DNA of 30,028 bases from JANQRV01 sp964533785. GTDB lineage: Bacteria > Bacteroidota > Bacteroidia > Chitinophagales > Saprospiraceae. Numbering within the stretch: position 1 is the stretch's first letter; every line of letters begins with the position of its first letter. The translations under genes were made by a program, and so were the position numbers. Shown in pieces: positions 6,701-15,372 of this stretch. The DNA lies in NCBI GenBank assembly GCA_964533785.1, contig CAZHNG010000025.1, forward strand, positions 1 to 30,028, in the 5' to 3' direction. The notes beneath the pieces were generated by a model. The model saw only the letters and a program-made list of their open reading frames with translations. It was not told the origin of the DNA and did not search any database.

Positions 6701-9106
6701 ATGAAAAAATTCATTCGCCATAGACTGTTATTCTTGCCCATTCTATTGCTTGCATATACCTTTGCAGGTTATGGTCAGAACGCCTCCGTTTCCGGAAAGA
6801 TTAGTAATACATCGGGGGAGGGTTTAAGCTTTGCCACGGTAGCCATTGTAAATTCCCCTTATGGAACAATCACCAATGAAAAGGGCGAATACAAGCTTAC
6901 TGAATTACCTTCCGGCGAGATTAATCTTGAGGTCAGGCTATTAGGTTACCGTAGCCAGAGTATTACCCTTCAATTAAAAGAGGGTGAAAGTTTAGTCCGC
7001 GATTTTAACCTTGAAAAGGACGTCTTGCGTCTGGACGACATTGTCGTGTCCGCTACTCGTAATGCAGTGTCGACCTACAATGCTCCAATAATTGTCAATC
7101 GTATTGACGACCGCATTTTTCAACAAACCCAATCGCTAAGTTTGTCAGAAGGATTGAATTTTTCACCGGGACTGCGCTTGGAGAACAATTGCCAGAATTG
7201 CGGTTTCACCCAATTGCGCATGAATGGTTTAGACGGTCCTTACACCCAGATCCTTATCAATAGCCGCCCTGTTTTTTCCACTCTCGCCGGTGTTTACGGC
7301 TTGGAGATGATCCCTACGAATATGGTAGAAAAAGTGGAGGTAGTTCGTGGTGGTGGTTCGGCACTTTACGGCGGTAATGCCATTGCCGGTACGGTAAATA
7401 TTATCACCAAAGATCCCATCAGCAATAGTTTTGAAGTAGGTACCAATTTAAGTTTAATTGATGGTAATACTCCTGACAGAGCGATCAGTGTCAACGGTAG
7501 TATCGTAGATGATAAGCAAAAAAAGGGATTGAGCTTTTATGCCTTTAATCGAGACAGAGATCATTGGGATGCCAATGGAGATGAGTTTTCGGAAATAACA
7601 GTATTGGAAAATACGACTTTCGGCTTGGATGCATTTTACAATCCGGATGAATGGAGTAAGATAAAACTCAATTTATTTACGATCGATGAGTTCCGTAGGG
7701 GAGGAAACCTTTTTGACCTGCCGCCGCATCAAACCGATATTACGGAGCAGTTGGATCACCGCATTCTGGGCGGTAATATTTCCTATGAACGGTTTTCAAG
7801 GAACCTAAAGCATAAATTTTCTATTTACAGCTCCATCACTCGCGTTGAAAGGGAGAGTTATTACGGAGGCGGCGGGCGCATTCTTGGTCCGGATGATCAA
7901 TTAACGGAAGACGACCTGCTGGCCATCAATGCTTACGGTGAATCAAATGATATTTCCCTGGTTAACGGCATTCAATATGCTTACGAATTTTCAAATGAAT
8001 GGCTGCTAACCGCTGGCACAGAGCATCAATATAATGATGTATTGGACGAAATGCCGGGGTACAACCGCCGCATTGATCAGGAAGTAAGTACGCTGGGATC
8101 TTATGGCCAATTACAATGGAAACCCACTGAAAAATGGTCTTTCCTGCTTGGAGCTCGATATGACCAAACCAGCCTTGATGGTATTTATGAATTGGATATA
8201 GAACAATTTACCAATGACCAGGATTTTGGGGTGTTTGTGCCTCGGTTTACGGCTATGTATTCTATGCCGGTTGGCCTGAAAATACGTATGTCCTACGCTC
8301 AGGGCTACCGGGGGCCCCAGGCTTTTGATGAAGATCTGCACATTGAAACCGTGGGCGGAGCGGCTCTGTTCACTCAATTGGATCCCGACTTGGAAATCGA
8401 GCGTTCCAATAGCTTTAATGCTTCCCTTGACTATACGTACCGGAAAGGAAATTTCGAATCCAATTTTGTAGTTGATGGCTTTCATACCCATTTGGAAAAC
8501 CCTTTTATCAATGCCAATCAAACGCAGTTACCCAATGGTATTGCCGTCATTTCCAAACGAAACGGCAGCGGCGCTGCGGTTGCCGGAGCTAATGTAGAAG
8601 CCAACCTGGCTTTTTCGGATAAATGGATCGTCCAGGCCGGTGGAACCGTTCAAATGGCTGAGTACGAGAAAGCGGAAGAGATCTGGGCACCCGAAGAGAT
8701 CACAGACGCCAATCAGGATAGTATTGTAACCACCAGCAATCTGCTGCGCACACCTAATACCTATGGTTATTTAACTACCACCTGGAATCCTACGAAGTCA
8801 CTTAGCCTTTCTGCCTCCAGTATTTATACCGGGCCAATGGATGTGCCGCACGTCATTGATCCCGATACGGAGTATACTATTTTGGAACGAACACCCAGTT
8901 TTGTTGAACTGAATTTAAAAGGAGCCTACAAGATCAAATTAGACGAAGCGTTTCATCTCGATTTATCAGTAGGCGTACAAAATTTATTCAATAATTATCA
9001 GGAAGACTTTGACCTCGGGGCAGACCGGGATGCGGGTTACATCTACGGCCCCGTTCGACCGAGGACTTTGTTTATGAGCTTGAAGTTTCATTTTGAGCGG
9101 TTTTAA
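6701..9106 (+). CDS. TonB-dependent outer-membrane receptor
   Basis: An 801-residue outer-membrane transporter that would import a ligand using energy from TonB-ExbBD. The order is: signal peptide (hydrophobic LLFLPILLLAYTFAGYG, cut before QN); a carboxypeptidase-D-like domain at about 29-110 (SVSGKISNTSGEGLSFATVAI ... GYRSQSI); the plug at about 115-240 (LDDIVVSATR, LRMNGLDGPYTQILINSRP, VEVVRGGGSALYGGNAIAGTVNIITKDP); then a beta-barrel ending in the usual terminal aromatic residue (KFHFERF). The plug has a C-x-x-C pair at residues 164 and 167 (NNCQNCGF), which I recall in a conserved subgroup of Bacteroidota receptors. The operator-bearing promoter upstream hints at metal control and so at a metal chelate, siderophore or heme substrate, but the substrate cannot be read from the sequence. 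The gene ends tail to tail with the minus-strand sensor gene, only 4 bp away. Confidence 0.93.
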   Translation: MKKFIRHRLLFLPILLLAYTFAGYGQNASVSGKISNTSGEGLSFATVAIVNSPYGTITNEKGEYKLTELPSGEINLEVRLLGYRSQSITLQLKEGESLVRDFNLEKDVLRLDDIVVSATRNAVSTYNAPIIVNRIDDRIFQQTQSLSLSEGLNFSPGLRLENNCQNCGFTQLRMNGLDGPYTQILINSRPVFSTLAGVYGLEMIPTNMVEKVEVVRGGGSALYGGNAIAGTVNIITKDPISNSFEVGTNLSLIDGNTPDRAISVNGSIVDDKQKKGLSFYAFNRDRDHWDANGDEFSEITVLENTTFGLDAFYNPDEWSKIKLNLFTIDEFRRGGNLFDLPPHQTDITEQLDHRILGGNISYERFSRNLKHKFSIYSSITRVERESYYGGGGRILGPDDQLTEDDLLAINAYGESNDISLVNGIQYAYEFSNEWLLTAGTEHQYNDVLDEMPGYNRRIDQEVSTLGSYGQLQWKPTEKWSFLLGARYDQTSLDGIYELDIEQFTNDQDFGVFVPRFTAMYSMPVGLKIRMSYAQGYRGPQAFDEDLHIETVGGAALFTQLDPDLEIERSNSFNASLDYTYRKGNFESNFVVDGFHTHLENPFINANQTQLPNGIAVISKRNGSGAAVAGANVEANLAFSDKWIVQAGGTVQMAEYEKAEEIWAPEEITDANQDSIVTTSNLLRTPNTYGYLTTTWNPTKSLSLSASSIYTGPMDVPHVIDPDTEYTILERTPSFVELNLKGAYKIKLDEAFHLDLSVGVQNLFNNYQEDFDLGADRDAGYIYGPVRPRTLFMSLKFHFERF

Positions 9107-9110
9107 CGAC

Positions 9111-9554
9111 TTATTTCTTTCCTCGTCGTTTCTGCAGCTCCCTTAGCAAAAAAGCCCTGAAATCGCGCTCTGCTTTTCCTAGCATAGCGATTTGTCGGAC
9201 TGATATCACACTTTTCAACTTTTGGTAATAAGCTTTTTTAGCCTTGAGCAGAGCCTCTTCGGAATCCAGGCGTCTCTGGATAACTTGCTCTACTTCTTCA
9301 TCAGACATATTGGCAATAGATTTTGTGCTGCGCGCACTTTGTCGAATTTGTTTCTGCTCTGCTTCAAATTCGTTATAAAGCGGCCAGAATTGCTGCGATT
9401 GTTTGGAGGTTAGTTGTAACTTATCCGTAATGAAGGCTACACGCATCGAACGAACGCGTTCCGCAATGGGACCTTCTAATTGCTCTTCCAAATCGTCTTG
9501 GGCAAGTATTGTAAAGGTAGCAAGGACGAAAAGTCCTGTGAAAAAATATTTCAT
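9111..9554 (-). CDS. Spy/CpxP-like periplasmic protein (putative sensor of the ECF sigma operon)
   Basis: A 147-residue secreted protein, starting at the ATG at 9554 with the signal peptide MKYFFTGLFVLATFTILAQ. An upstream extension of 14 residues exists but would overlap the preceding gene and bury the signal peptide. The mature part is highly helical and charged and carries an LTSKQSQQFWPLYNEFEAEQKQI segment. This resembles the LTxxQ motif of Spy/CpxP periplasmic chaperone-like sensors. Proteins of this type are the usual third gene after an ECF sigma factor and a membrane protein in Bacteroidota. Here the ATG lies one nucleotide after the preceding stop codon, so the three genes are one operon. 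A role in sensing envelope state is inference from this context. Confidence 0.75.
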   Translation of the reverse strand: MKYFFTGLFVLATFTILAQDDLEEQLEGPIAERVRSMRVAFITDKLQLTSKQSQQFWPLYNEFEAEQKQIRQSARSTKSIANMSDEEVEQVIQRRLDSEEALLKAKKAYYQKLKSVISVRQIAMLGKAERDFRAFLLRELQKRRGKK

Positions 9555-9555
9555 T

Positions 9556-10065
9556 CTATAGTAATTCTTCAAGTTCTTGAATATCAATTTCATCAATCAT
9601 TTCTTCCAGTACTTTGTCTAATTCTTCTCCCTCGAGCGCATCCGTTGAAAATTCTCTCAGGATCACCGGGTCCTCAATAACATTGGTAATCAATTCGATA
9701 TCGAATTCATCAATATTATGAAGGATATACTTTTGTATTTCTTCAGTCGACAAGTCATTGGTTGTTGCGTACAAGTGATCTTCTGTTTGCCTGGTGAACA
9801 AAACCACAGCAATAACGATAACCCCGGTAACTATCGCAAGGCGTAGCGCAACTTGCGGCATCAGTAATGTTTGCAGTAAGCCTGCCAGCTGATCTATCCA
9901 ACCGGGCTGCGAAGGTATAGATTGAGGCTTCACCTTTGCCAGCATTTCATCCGATAACTTGGAAAAATAATCCTGAGGCACCTCAAAACCATCTCCTTCT
10001 TTGCGCAAATCCGCCAAAAAGGGCGCAATTTCTCTNNNNNNNNNNGATTGTGCTTCATATTTCAT
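9556..10065 (-). CDS. Probable single-pass membrane anti-sigma protein (interrupted by assembly gap)
   Basis: The second gene of the sigma operon; its ATG at 10065 overlaps the sigma stop by 11 nt. About 169 residues are readable. The N-terminal cytoplasmic part contains PFLADLRKEGDGFEVPQDYFSKLSDEMLAKV, followed by one membrane helix (LRLAIVTGVIVIAVVLFT) and a very acidic C-terminal region rich in E, D, I and L (EEMIDEIDIQELEELL). The topology and position fit an anti-sigma factor. No classical zinc-binding HxxxCxxC motif is visible in the readable part, although some residues are hidden by the gap. Ten N at 10036-10045 fall after only six codons. Ten is not a multiple of three, so the real length and frame across the gap are unknown, but the frame downstream is clearly the coding one. 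Confidence 0.65.
   Translation of the reverse strand: MKYEAQXXXXREIAPFLADLRKEGDGFEVPQDYFSKLSDEMLAKVKPQSIPSQPGWIDQLAGLLQTLLMPQVALRLAIVTGVIVIAVVLFTRQTEDHLYATTNDLSTEEIQKYILHNIDEFDIELITNVIEDPVILREFSTDALEGEELDKVLEEMIDEIDIQELEELL
10036..10045. other. Assembly gap (10 N)
   Basis: Ten unknown bases fall inside the 5' end of the anti-sigma-like gene. The identical length of the second gap in this window suggests a fixed placeholder, not a measured size. Confidence 0.98.
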
Positions 10066-10621
10066 TCATTTTCAATTGTGTTTCAATTTTCTTAGCGGCG
10101 TGATGATAAGATGCTTTTAAGGCCCCTACGGATGTATCCAGTATTTCGGCCATTTGCTTGTAGGGCATTTCCTCGTAGTAGCGCATATTGAAAACCACTC
10201 TCTGTTTCTCAGGTAGACCTTCCAGTATTTTTTGCAACTGTATCTGTAGCTCATCACCATCGAAAAAAGGATCTGCCGTCAATTGATGCGCCAGGTGTGA
10301 TTCTTCATCATCGATCGAATTTACCGCCCGCCGTTTCCGTTTCTTTAAAAAAGTGAGAGACTCATTTGTCACAATCCGGTACAACCAGGTGTACAAACTT
10401 GAATTCCCCTTAAATCTATGGATGTTTTTAAATATCTTAACTAGTGTATTTTGTAAGACATCGTTGGCATCCTCATGGTCAACCACAATGCGCCGGATCG
10501 TCCAGTACAACTTCTCGTTGTACGCTTCCATAAGCAACCGAAACCCTTTTTCAACATTACCACTTTGCTGAAAGGCTTTAACGATTTGCTCATCTGTTAC
10601 CGATCGTGATGCGTCCTTCAA
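10055..10621 (-). CDS. ECF-type RNA polymerase sigma-70 factor
   Basis: A 188-residue alternative sigma factor. Region 2 spans about residues 20-95, with the core-binding and -10-recognition stretch DHEDANDVLQNTLVKIFKNIHRFKGNSS and the LYTWLYRIVTNESLTFLKKRKRR segment. Region 4 spans about 130-182 (LEGLPEKQRVVFNMRYYEEMPYKQMAEIL then a helix-turn-helix with SVGALKASYHHAAKKIE). There is no sigma region 3, as expected for an ECF factor. The start used is a TTG at 10621; an in-frame stop lies three codons upstream and no ATG or GTG is available in between, so the choice is constrained. It overlaps the membrane protein gene by 11 nt and heads the sigma/anti-sigma/sensor operon. Self-activation of the operon is typical but no promoter was identified. 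Confidence 0.93.
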   Translation of the reverse strand: MKDASRSVTDEQIVKAFQQSGNVEKGFRLLMEAYNEKLYWTIRRIVVDHEDANDVLQNTLVKIFKNIHRFKGNSSLYTWLYRIVTNESLTFLKKRKRRAVNSIDDEESHLAHQLTADPFFDGDELQIQLQKILEGLPEKQRVVFNMRYYEEMPYKQMAEILDTSVGALKASYHHAAKKIETQLKMNEI

Positions 10622-10774
10622 AATACACTACATTTGTATTGTTTGACGAGGGAAAAAGGGAAAGGTTTAATGAAGAGGGGAAAAGTTTTTTAAGATTGAA
10701 TCAATACACCAATTACTTTATACACAGAATAGCACTTGTTTAGGTATACCAATCCTGAATCACGTGTTATCCCA

Positions 10775-11746
10775 TCACTCCTCCACCGCGAACACCTTAT
10801 CAATACACCCCAATTCCAACACGGTATGATTCTTTTCCGGCTGAAAATAATACATCTGAGCAAATTTCACCCCCCAATTAATTTCCTGGCTAGAATATGA
10901 GCTACTACAATACACAACCTGTGCATAACTTTCATCGTAACCTTCCAGCAGAATTAGAAACTCAACTTCCATTTCTCTTAAATCTGCTGCTGTTTTTTTG
11001 TAGAGTGGATTGTCTTCTGTTATTGGATGGACAATGGTCCAATTGAGTGGTAAGAGCATCACCTTTTCTCTTTCTAGTTCTAATGGAGCAAACCGCCTGA
11101 CCTTCTTACCCTCTTCGGTTTTTTCCAGCCAGCTCATAGTAACAGTAGCTTTCAAATTGATGATCTTATTATCCCGGCGATTGGCAATACGAAACTGAAA
11201 ACTAGTTATATCATAATAAGGCGCAATGATAGCCTTATTGCTAAAAGCCAGCATTGCTTTGGGTTTTGCGAAACGTGCAAAAAACAATCCTGTTGCTAAC
11301 GCAAAAGCCATCAGTCCTACTAAAGCATCAAGCGAGGCAAAGACATTAGCGGCAAAACCCACTGGGCTCATTGCTCCGTAGCCCACCGTTGTAAAGGTTT
11401 GAATGCTGAAAAAGAAAGCATGAGCAAAATCGAGCGAAAAGCCGCCATCGTGCACGCCGGATATCGCATCGATCCCTATGATCACGAATCCTAGTGCAAA
11501 AACCGAATTTACAAAAACGTAAAAAATCAGAATGATCAAAAAAAACTTACCCCACGACATCTCCACCAAGTCCTGATAGGGGGTCCAAGCTGCCATTCCA
11601 GTTTTAACAACATTAAATGATCCATCTTTATTGATCAAGCGTTGTCCAGTTTCATTCAATTTATCGCCAAATCCTAAATCGGTATTCGTCCCTTCATCCT
11701 GGTTTTTGATAAAAGTATTTCTAAAATTCGGAAGCTTAAATTCCAT
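10775..11746 (-). CDS. Inward-rectifier-type potassium channel (KirBac family)
   Basis: A 323-residue inner-membrane ion channel subunit, expected to work as a tetramer. The N-terminal cytoplasmic part contains an amphipathic slide helix (WTPYQDLVEMSWGKFF). TM1 is about 66-90 (FFLIILIFYVFVNSVFALGFVII), and a pore helix with the selectivity filter TTVGYG follows near residues 119-124. TM2 is about 135-160 (LDALVGLMAFALATGLFFARFAKP). A C-terminal immunoglobulin-like cytoplasmic domain of about 160 residues follows (MLAFSNKAIIAPYYDITSFQFRIANRR ...). Length and domain order match KirBac proteins. A candidate -7 element TAGGTTTG is on the minus strand at 11807-11800. The sigma operon begins 153 bp downstream of its stop; a functional link is not evident. 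Confidence 0.93.
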   Translation of the reverse strand: MEFKLPNFRNTFIKNQDEGTNTDLGFGDKLNETGQRLINKDGSFNVVKTGMAAWTPYQDLVEMSWGKFFLIILIFYVFVNSVFALGFVIIGIDAISGVHDGGFSLDFAHAFFFSIQTFTTVGYGAMSPVGFAANVFASLDALVGLMAFALATGLFFARFAKPKAMLAFSNKAIIAPYYDITSFQFRIANRRDNKIINLKATVTMSWLEKTEEGKKVRRFAPLELEREKVMLLPLNWTIVHPITEDNPLYKKTAADLREMEVEFLILLEGYDESYAQVVYCSSSYSSQEINWGVKFAQMYYFQPEKNHTVLELGCIDKVFAVEE

Positions 11747-12234
11747 AGTATGTTTTTTACTTAGTTAGTGACAGAGGAATAAACCCGTCATTTTGTAGGC
11801 AAACCTATTACCCCGAACAACTCAGCCAACTCAAAAAAGCGGACGGATCGTTTAATCATTACTAAACAAGATTAGATTTTATCCGTTATGATGTCTATTC
11901 AACAATTTTACGCAATCAACGACCGCTCCTTAAATGGATGATTTTTCGGCTAGGTAATTTTTTCATTTTCTTATCAAATTTGTTAGCTTTGACGGCCTTT
12001 TGAAAAATGAGGCCTTTAAAATAACCCTGTTAGACAAATTGATCAACAGCCCATATTCAAAAATGACAGTCCAAATTAGAAAAACCAACTCCCAAAAACT
12101 GGTTTACACCATAATCAACTGATAAAAAATGGGTTAGAGATTTGACAAACCTACATTTTTTCATATCTTAATTGTTATTTTAAATTAAATGTACCGAACT
12201 GTAATGATTGGTATTTGAAAAACTTGTGTTTCCT
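11747..12234. other. AT-rich divergent intergenic region between the Kir channel gene and recQ
   Basis: No gene is supported. The only regulatory candidates are -7-like elements: TAGGTTTG on the minus strand (11807-11800) for the channel, and TAGCTTTG (11984-11991) on the plus strand, which would give recQ a leader of over 200 nt. Neither has a good -33 TTTG at the usual spacing. A short direct repeat ggccttt occurs at about 11994 and 12011. Confidence 0.4.
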
Positions 12235-14433
12235 ATGACATTGACGACAGATTCTTTACATGGGGCTTTGCAGCAGTATTTTGGTTTTGACAGTTTTAAA
12301 GGTAACCAAGAAACAATTATAAAAAGCGTTCTCGATCAGAAAGATACCTTTGTGATCATGCCCACCGGAGGCGGTAAATCCTTGTGCTATCAACTTCCCG
12401 CTTTGATGCTCGATGGAACGGCAATTATCATTTCCCCCTTAATTGCTTTAATGAAAAATCAAGTAGACTCCATCCGCAGCTACAGCCAACAAGATGAAGT
12501 GGCTCACTTTCTCAATTCATCCCTTACCAAAGCACAAATGAAACAGGTAAAACAGGATATCCTGGACCAGAAAACCAAAATCCTGTTCATCGCTCCTGAA
12601 ACCTTAACTAAAGATGAAAACATAGCGTTTTTCAGAAAGGTAAATATATCTTTTGTTGCTGTTGATGAGGCACACTGTATTTCTGAATGGGGACACGATT
12701 TCCGCCCCGAATACCGCCGTATACGCGCCATGCTCGATGGAATCGGCGACAACATACCCGTGATCGCACTTACCGCCACTGCAACCCCTAAGGTACAATC
12801 GGATATCGTTAAGAACCTCAACATGGAAGGACAAAATACCTTCGTCGCTTCCTTTAACAGGGAAAACTTGTATTACGAGGTGCGTCCCAAAGGGAAAAAA
12901 GAGCAGACCATAAAGAGCATTATCCAAATTATAAAGAAAGTACCGGGCCAATCCGGCATCATTTATGTCCAAAGTCGAAAATCAGCGGAAGAGATCGCCA
13001 AGGCACTTATTGTAAATGATATAAAAGCAGCCCCCTATCACGCCGGCCTTGACGCCAAAACGCGCTCCAAAACACAGGATGATTTCCTTATGGAAGAAAT
13101 TGATGTCATCGTCGCTACTATTGCCTTTGGCATGGGAATCGACAAGCCTGACGTCCGCTTTGTCATCCATTATGATATCCCCAAAAGTATCGAAAATTAC
13201 TACCAGGAAACTGGACGTGCCGGCAGAGACGGGCTTAAAGGAGACTGCATCGCTTTCTATTCTTACAAAGATATCTTACGGCTAGAGAAATTCCTGCGCG
13301 ATAAACCCGTCTCCGAAAGAGAAATGGGCATGCAACTTATGCAGGAGGTAATGGCTTACGCCGAAACAACCGCCTGCCGGCGTCGCTTTCTCCTCCACTA
13401 TTTCGGTGAAAATTACGATGATGCGCAGTGTGACAATATGTGTGATAATTGCCGGTACCCAAAAGAAAAAGTTGAGGTCAAAGAGGAAATGGTCGATGCG
13501 CTAAAAGTTATTATCGACCTGGAAGAAAATTTCGGCATCAAAGAATTACTAGACTTCATTACCGGGAATGAGACCAAGCAAATGAAAGACTACCGGTTCG
13601 ACCAAAAAGAACTATTTGGTATCGGTAAAGATAAAGATTCAAGGTTCTGGAGTTCTGTTCTGCGCCAAGCTCTTCTCAATAATCTTATCTACAAAGACAT
13701 CGAAAGTTATGGTTTATTAAAAATGAGAAAAGAAGGCCATGAATTTCTGCAGTATCCTCAATCTGTTCTCATCCCATTGAATCATAATTATGATGAGATA
13801 ACCCAATACGATGACGAAAGTAACGGTCAAACAGCAGTATTGGACCAGTCATTGATGAAAATGCTAAAAGAATTACGCAAAAAGGAAGCTAAACTTCACG
13901 ATGTGCCGCCGTTCGTAATTTTCCAGGATCCTTCACTAGAAGACATGGCTACCCAATACCCTATCAACATGGAGGACATGTCAAAGATAACCGGTGTTAG
14001 CCAGGGTAAGGCCCAGCGGTACGCAAAGCCCTTCGTTGAACTTATAAAAGACTACGTTGAAACCAATGATATCGAAAGGCCCACCGATTTTGTCGTTAAA
14101 CAAGTTGCCAACAAATCCAAAAGTAAAGTAAATATCATTCAAGGTATCGATCGAAAAATCCCATTGGAAGATATCGCTAAATCCAATGATATGTCCATGG
14201 AAGAGCTGATCCATGAAATGGACGCTATTGTCAATTCAGGCACCAAACTTAACCTTGATTATTACCTGGAAGAAAATATCGACGAATATTCCCGCGAAGA
14301 TATCTTTGACTATTTTATGGATGCAAAGACCGACTCCGTAGAAAAAGCCTATGAGGAGCTAAAAGAAGATGATATTACAATGGAAGAAATCCAATTGATA
14401 CGCATCAAATTTTTATCTGAAATGGCGAATTAG
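12235..14433 (+). CDS. recQ: ATP-dependent DNA helicase RecQ
   Basis: A 3'-5' DNA helicase of recombinational repair. The ATG at 12235 (732 residues) is preferred over an upstream in-frame TTG (12208) because family members begin just before the first helicase motif. Visible motifs are: Walker A MPTGGGKS (Lys48), the DEAH box in VDEAHCISEWGHDFRPEYRR near residue 143, TATATPKVQSDI, the second RecA lobe with GIIYVQSRKSAEEIA and YHAGLDAKTRS, and QETGRAGRDG. Four zinc-binding cysteines follow at 381, 399, 403 and 406 (CRRRFLLHYFG ... CDNMCDNC). The C-terminal part contains a winged-helix/RQC region, an HRDC-like segment (ELRKKEAKLHDVPPFVIFQDPSLEDMA ... ITGVSQGKAQRY) and a helix-turn-helix-like tail. 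It is longer than E. coli RecQ (about 610 residues), as usual for Bacteroidota. Confidence 0.96.
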   Translation: MTLTTDSLHGALQQYFGFDSFKGNQETIIKSVLDQKDTFVIMPTGGGKSLCYQLPALMLDGTAIIISPLIALMKNQVDSIRSYSQQDEVAHFLNSSLTKAQMKQVKQDILDQKTKILFIAPETLTKDENIAFFRKVNISFVAVDEAHCISEWGHDFRPEYRRIRAMLDGIGDNIPVIALTATATPKVQSDIVKNLNMEGQNTFVASFNRENLYYEVRPKGKKEQTIKSIIQIIKKVPGQSGIIYVQSRKSAEEIAKALIVNDIKAAPYHAGLDAKTRSKTQDDFLMEEIDVIVATIAFGMGIDKPDVRFVIHYDIPKSIENYYQETGRAGRDGLKGDCIAFYSYKDILRLEKFLRDKPVSEREMGMQLMQEVMAYAETTACRRRFLLHYFGENYDDAQCDNMCDNCRYPKEKVEVKEEMVDALKVIIDLEENFGIKELLDFITGNETKQMKDYRFDQKELFGIGKDKDSRFWSSVLRQALLNNLIYKDIESYGLLKMRKEGHEFLQYPQSVLIPLNHNYDEITQYDDESNGQTAVLDQSLMKMLKELRKKEAKLHDVPPFVIFQDPSLEDMATQYPINMEDMSKITGVSQGKAQRYAKPFVELIKDYVETNDIERPTDFVVKQVANKSKSKVNIIQGIDRKIPLEDIAKSNDMSMEELIHEMDAIVNSGTKLNLDYYLEENIDEYSREDIFDYFMDAKTDSVEKAYEELKEDDITMEEIQLIRIKFLSEMAN

Positions 14434-14552
14434 AGACAATACGATGTTTTCCAGGTTGCAAGTGTTTATAAAGGGCAGGGCTATCTCTGAATCATGATGG
14501 TTATTTTGTCTTGCCCAGGCCTTTTTCTTTTTTCTAAACCTCAACGTGAATC

Positions 14553-14966
14553 ATGAACATCCAAATCATCAATGGTCCAAACCTCAACCTCTTGGGAAAA
14601 AGAGAACCTGAAATCTATGGCTCTGAGACTTTTGAAGATTTTTTTACATCATTGCAAGATAAGTTTTCCACTATTAACATTGACTATTATCAAAGCAATA
14701 GGGAAGGTGACCTCATAGACAAATTACAGGAGGTTGGTTTTCATTATGATGGCATCATTCTCAATGGCGGTGCGTATACCCACTATTCAATAGCCATTGC
14801 TGATGCAATTACCGCAATTACTACCCCCGTTATCGAGGTTCACATTTCCAATGTTTACGCCAGAGAATCATTTCGTCATCACTCCTTTTTTTCAGCTCAT
14901 TGCATCGGGGTAATAGTGGGCTGTGGTTTGAAAGGGTATGAGCTAGCTCTCCGTTATTTTTTATAG
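14553..14966 (+). CDS. aroQ: 3-dehydroquinate dehydratase, type II
   Basis: Converts 3-dehydroquinate to 3-dehydroshikimate in the shikimate pathway; the type II enzyme is a cytosolic dodecamer. The 137-residue length is normal. Family residues are present: NGPNLNLLGKREPEIYG with Arg17 and the catalytic Tyr22, QSNREGDLIDKL, LNGGAYTHYSIAIADAI with Asn71 and His77, and EVHISNVYARESFRHHS with His97 and Arg108. The block NGGAYTHYS differs slightly from the more common N-P/A-G-A/G-Y-T-H-T-S form, but the key residues are retained. It lies 119 bp after recQ on the same strand. The spacer contains a T-rich stretch (14519-14534) but no clear terminator hairpin, so read-through from recQ is possible. 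Confidence 0.95.
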   Translation: MNIQIINGPNLNLLGKREPEIYGSETFEDFFTSLQDKFSTINIDYYQSNREGDLIDKLQEVGFHYDGIILNGGAYTHYSIAIADAITAITTPVIEVHISNVYARESFRHHSFFSAHCIGVIVGCGLKGYELALRYFL

Positions 14967-15372
14967 ATTTAAAAATCGAAGAGGGAAACAGGAGTCATCC
15001 CTTATTTTTCGGCAACGTAGAAAACCGAACACGTTATTCCTTTATCACTGATCATCAAAATGTTGCCCGTAATACATTCGTGTTATGAAACGCGCAACCT
15101 ACAACCAGCAATTTCTCATGTAGAACTTACACGTAGAAAAAATCGCCACAAACCTGCCTGCCGATACCGTCATAGCCGTCACGGGCAGGCAGGAACACAA
15201 AATTGCACTAATCTTTTTTGTAAGGATTTTGAGCTTTTGTGCTTTGGTGGCAACCTACGTACGTTTCACATAAGAAATTACTGACCTACAACAGAAATCC
15301 GCCTTAAAAGTATTGGCAATCAACAAAGAATGAAAGTTATTCAAACCCCGGGATAACTCATGCTCTGATCCA
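14967..15372. other. Noncoding region between aroQ and the M20 hydrolase
   Basis: No gene is supported; the short frames here do not look like proteins. The notable content is the inverted-repeat element at 15145-15251, described separately. The remainder is unremarkable AT-rich spacer in which the plus-strand aroQ and the minus-strand hydrolase converge. Confidence 0.5.
15145..15251. repeat. Miniature inverted-repeat (MITE/REP-like) element
   Basis: Nested inverted repeats are visible. An inner perfect 10-bp pair, cctgcctgcc (15153-15162) and ggcaggcagg (15184-15193), is separated by 21 nt. An outer imperfect pair, gccacaaa (15145-15152) and tttggtggc (15243-15251), encloses it. The G+C-rich core contrasts with the surroundings. 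There is no coding capacity and no obvious T-tract, so a dispersed noncoding repeat is likelier than a terminator. Only one copy is in the window, so mobility cannot be judged. Confidence 0.5.

Noticed and set aside
8111..8521. 136-codon minus-strand frame inside the TonB receptor gene
   Set aside because: Wholly inside the barrel coding region on the opposite strand, with no protein-like features; an ordinary shadow frame.
14470..14535. Possible terminator after recQ (gggca ... tgccc followed by T-rich sequence)
   Set aside because: Only a 5-bp stem over a loop of more than 40 nt; too weak to call.
15060..15284. 74-codon plus-strand frame in the aroQ/hydrolase gap
   Set aside because: It crosses the inverted-repeat element, is rich in Arg, His and Cys without domain-like pattern, and has no ribosome binding site.
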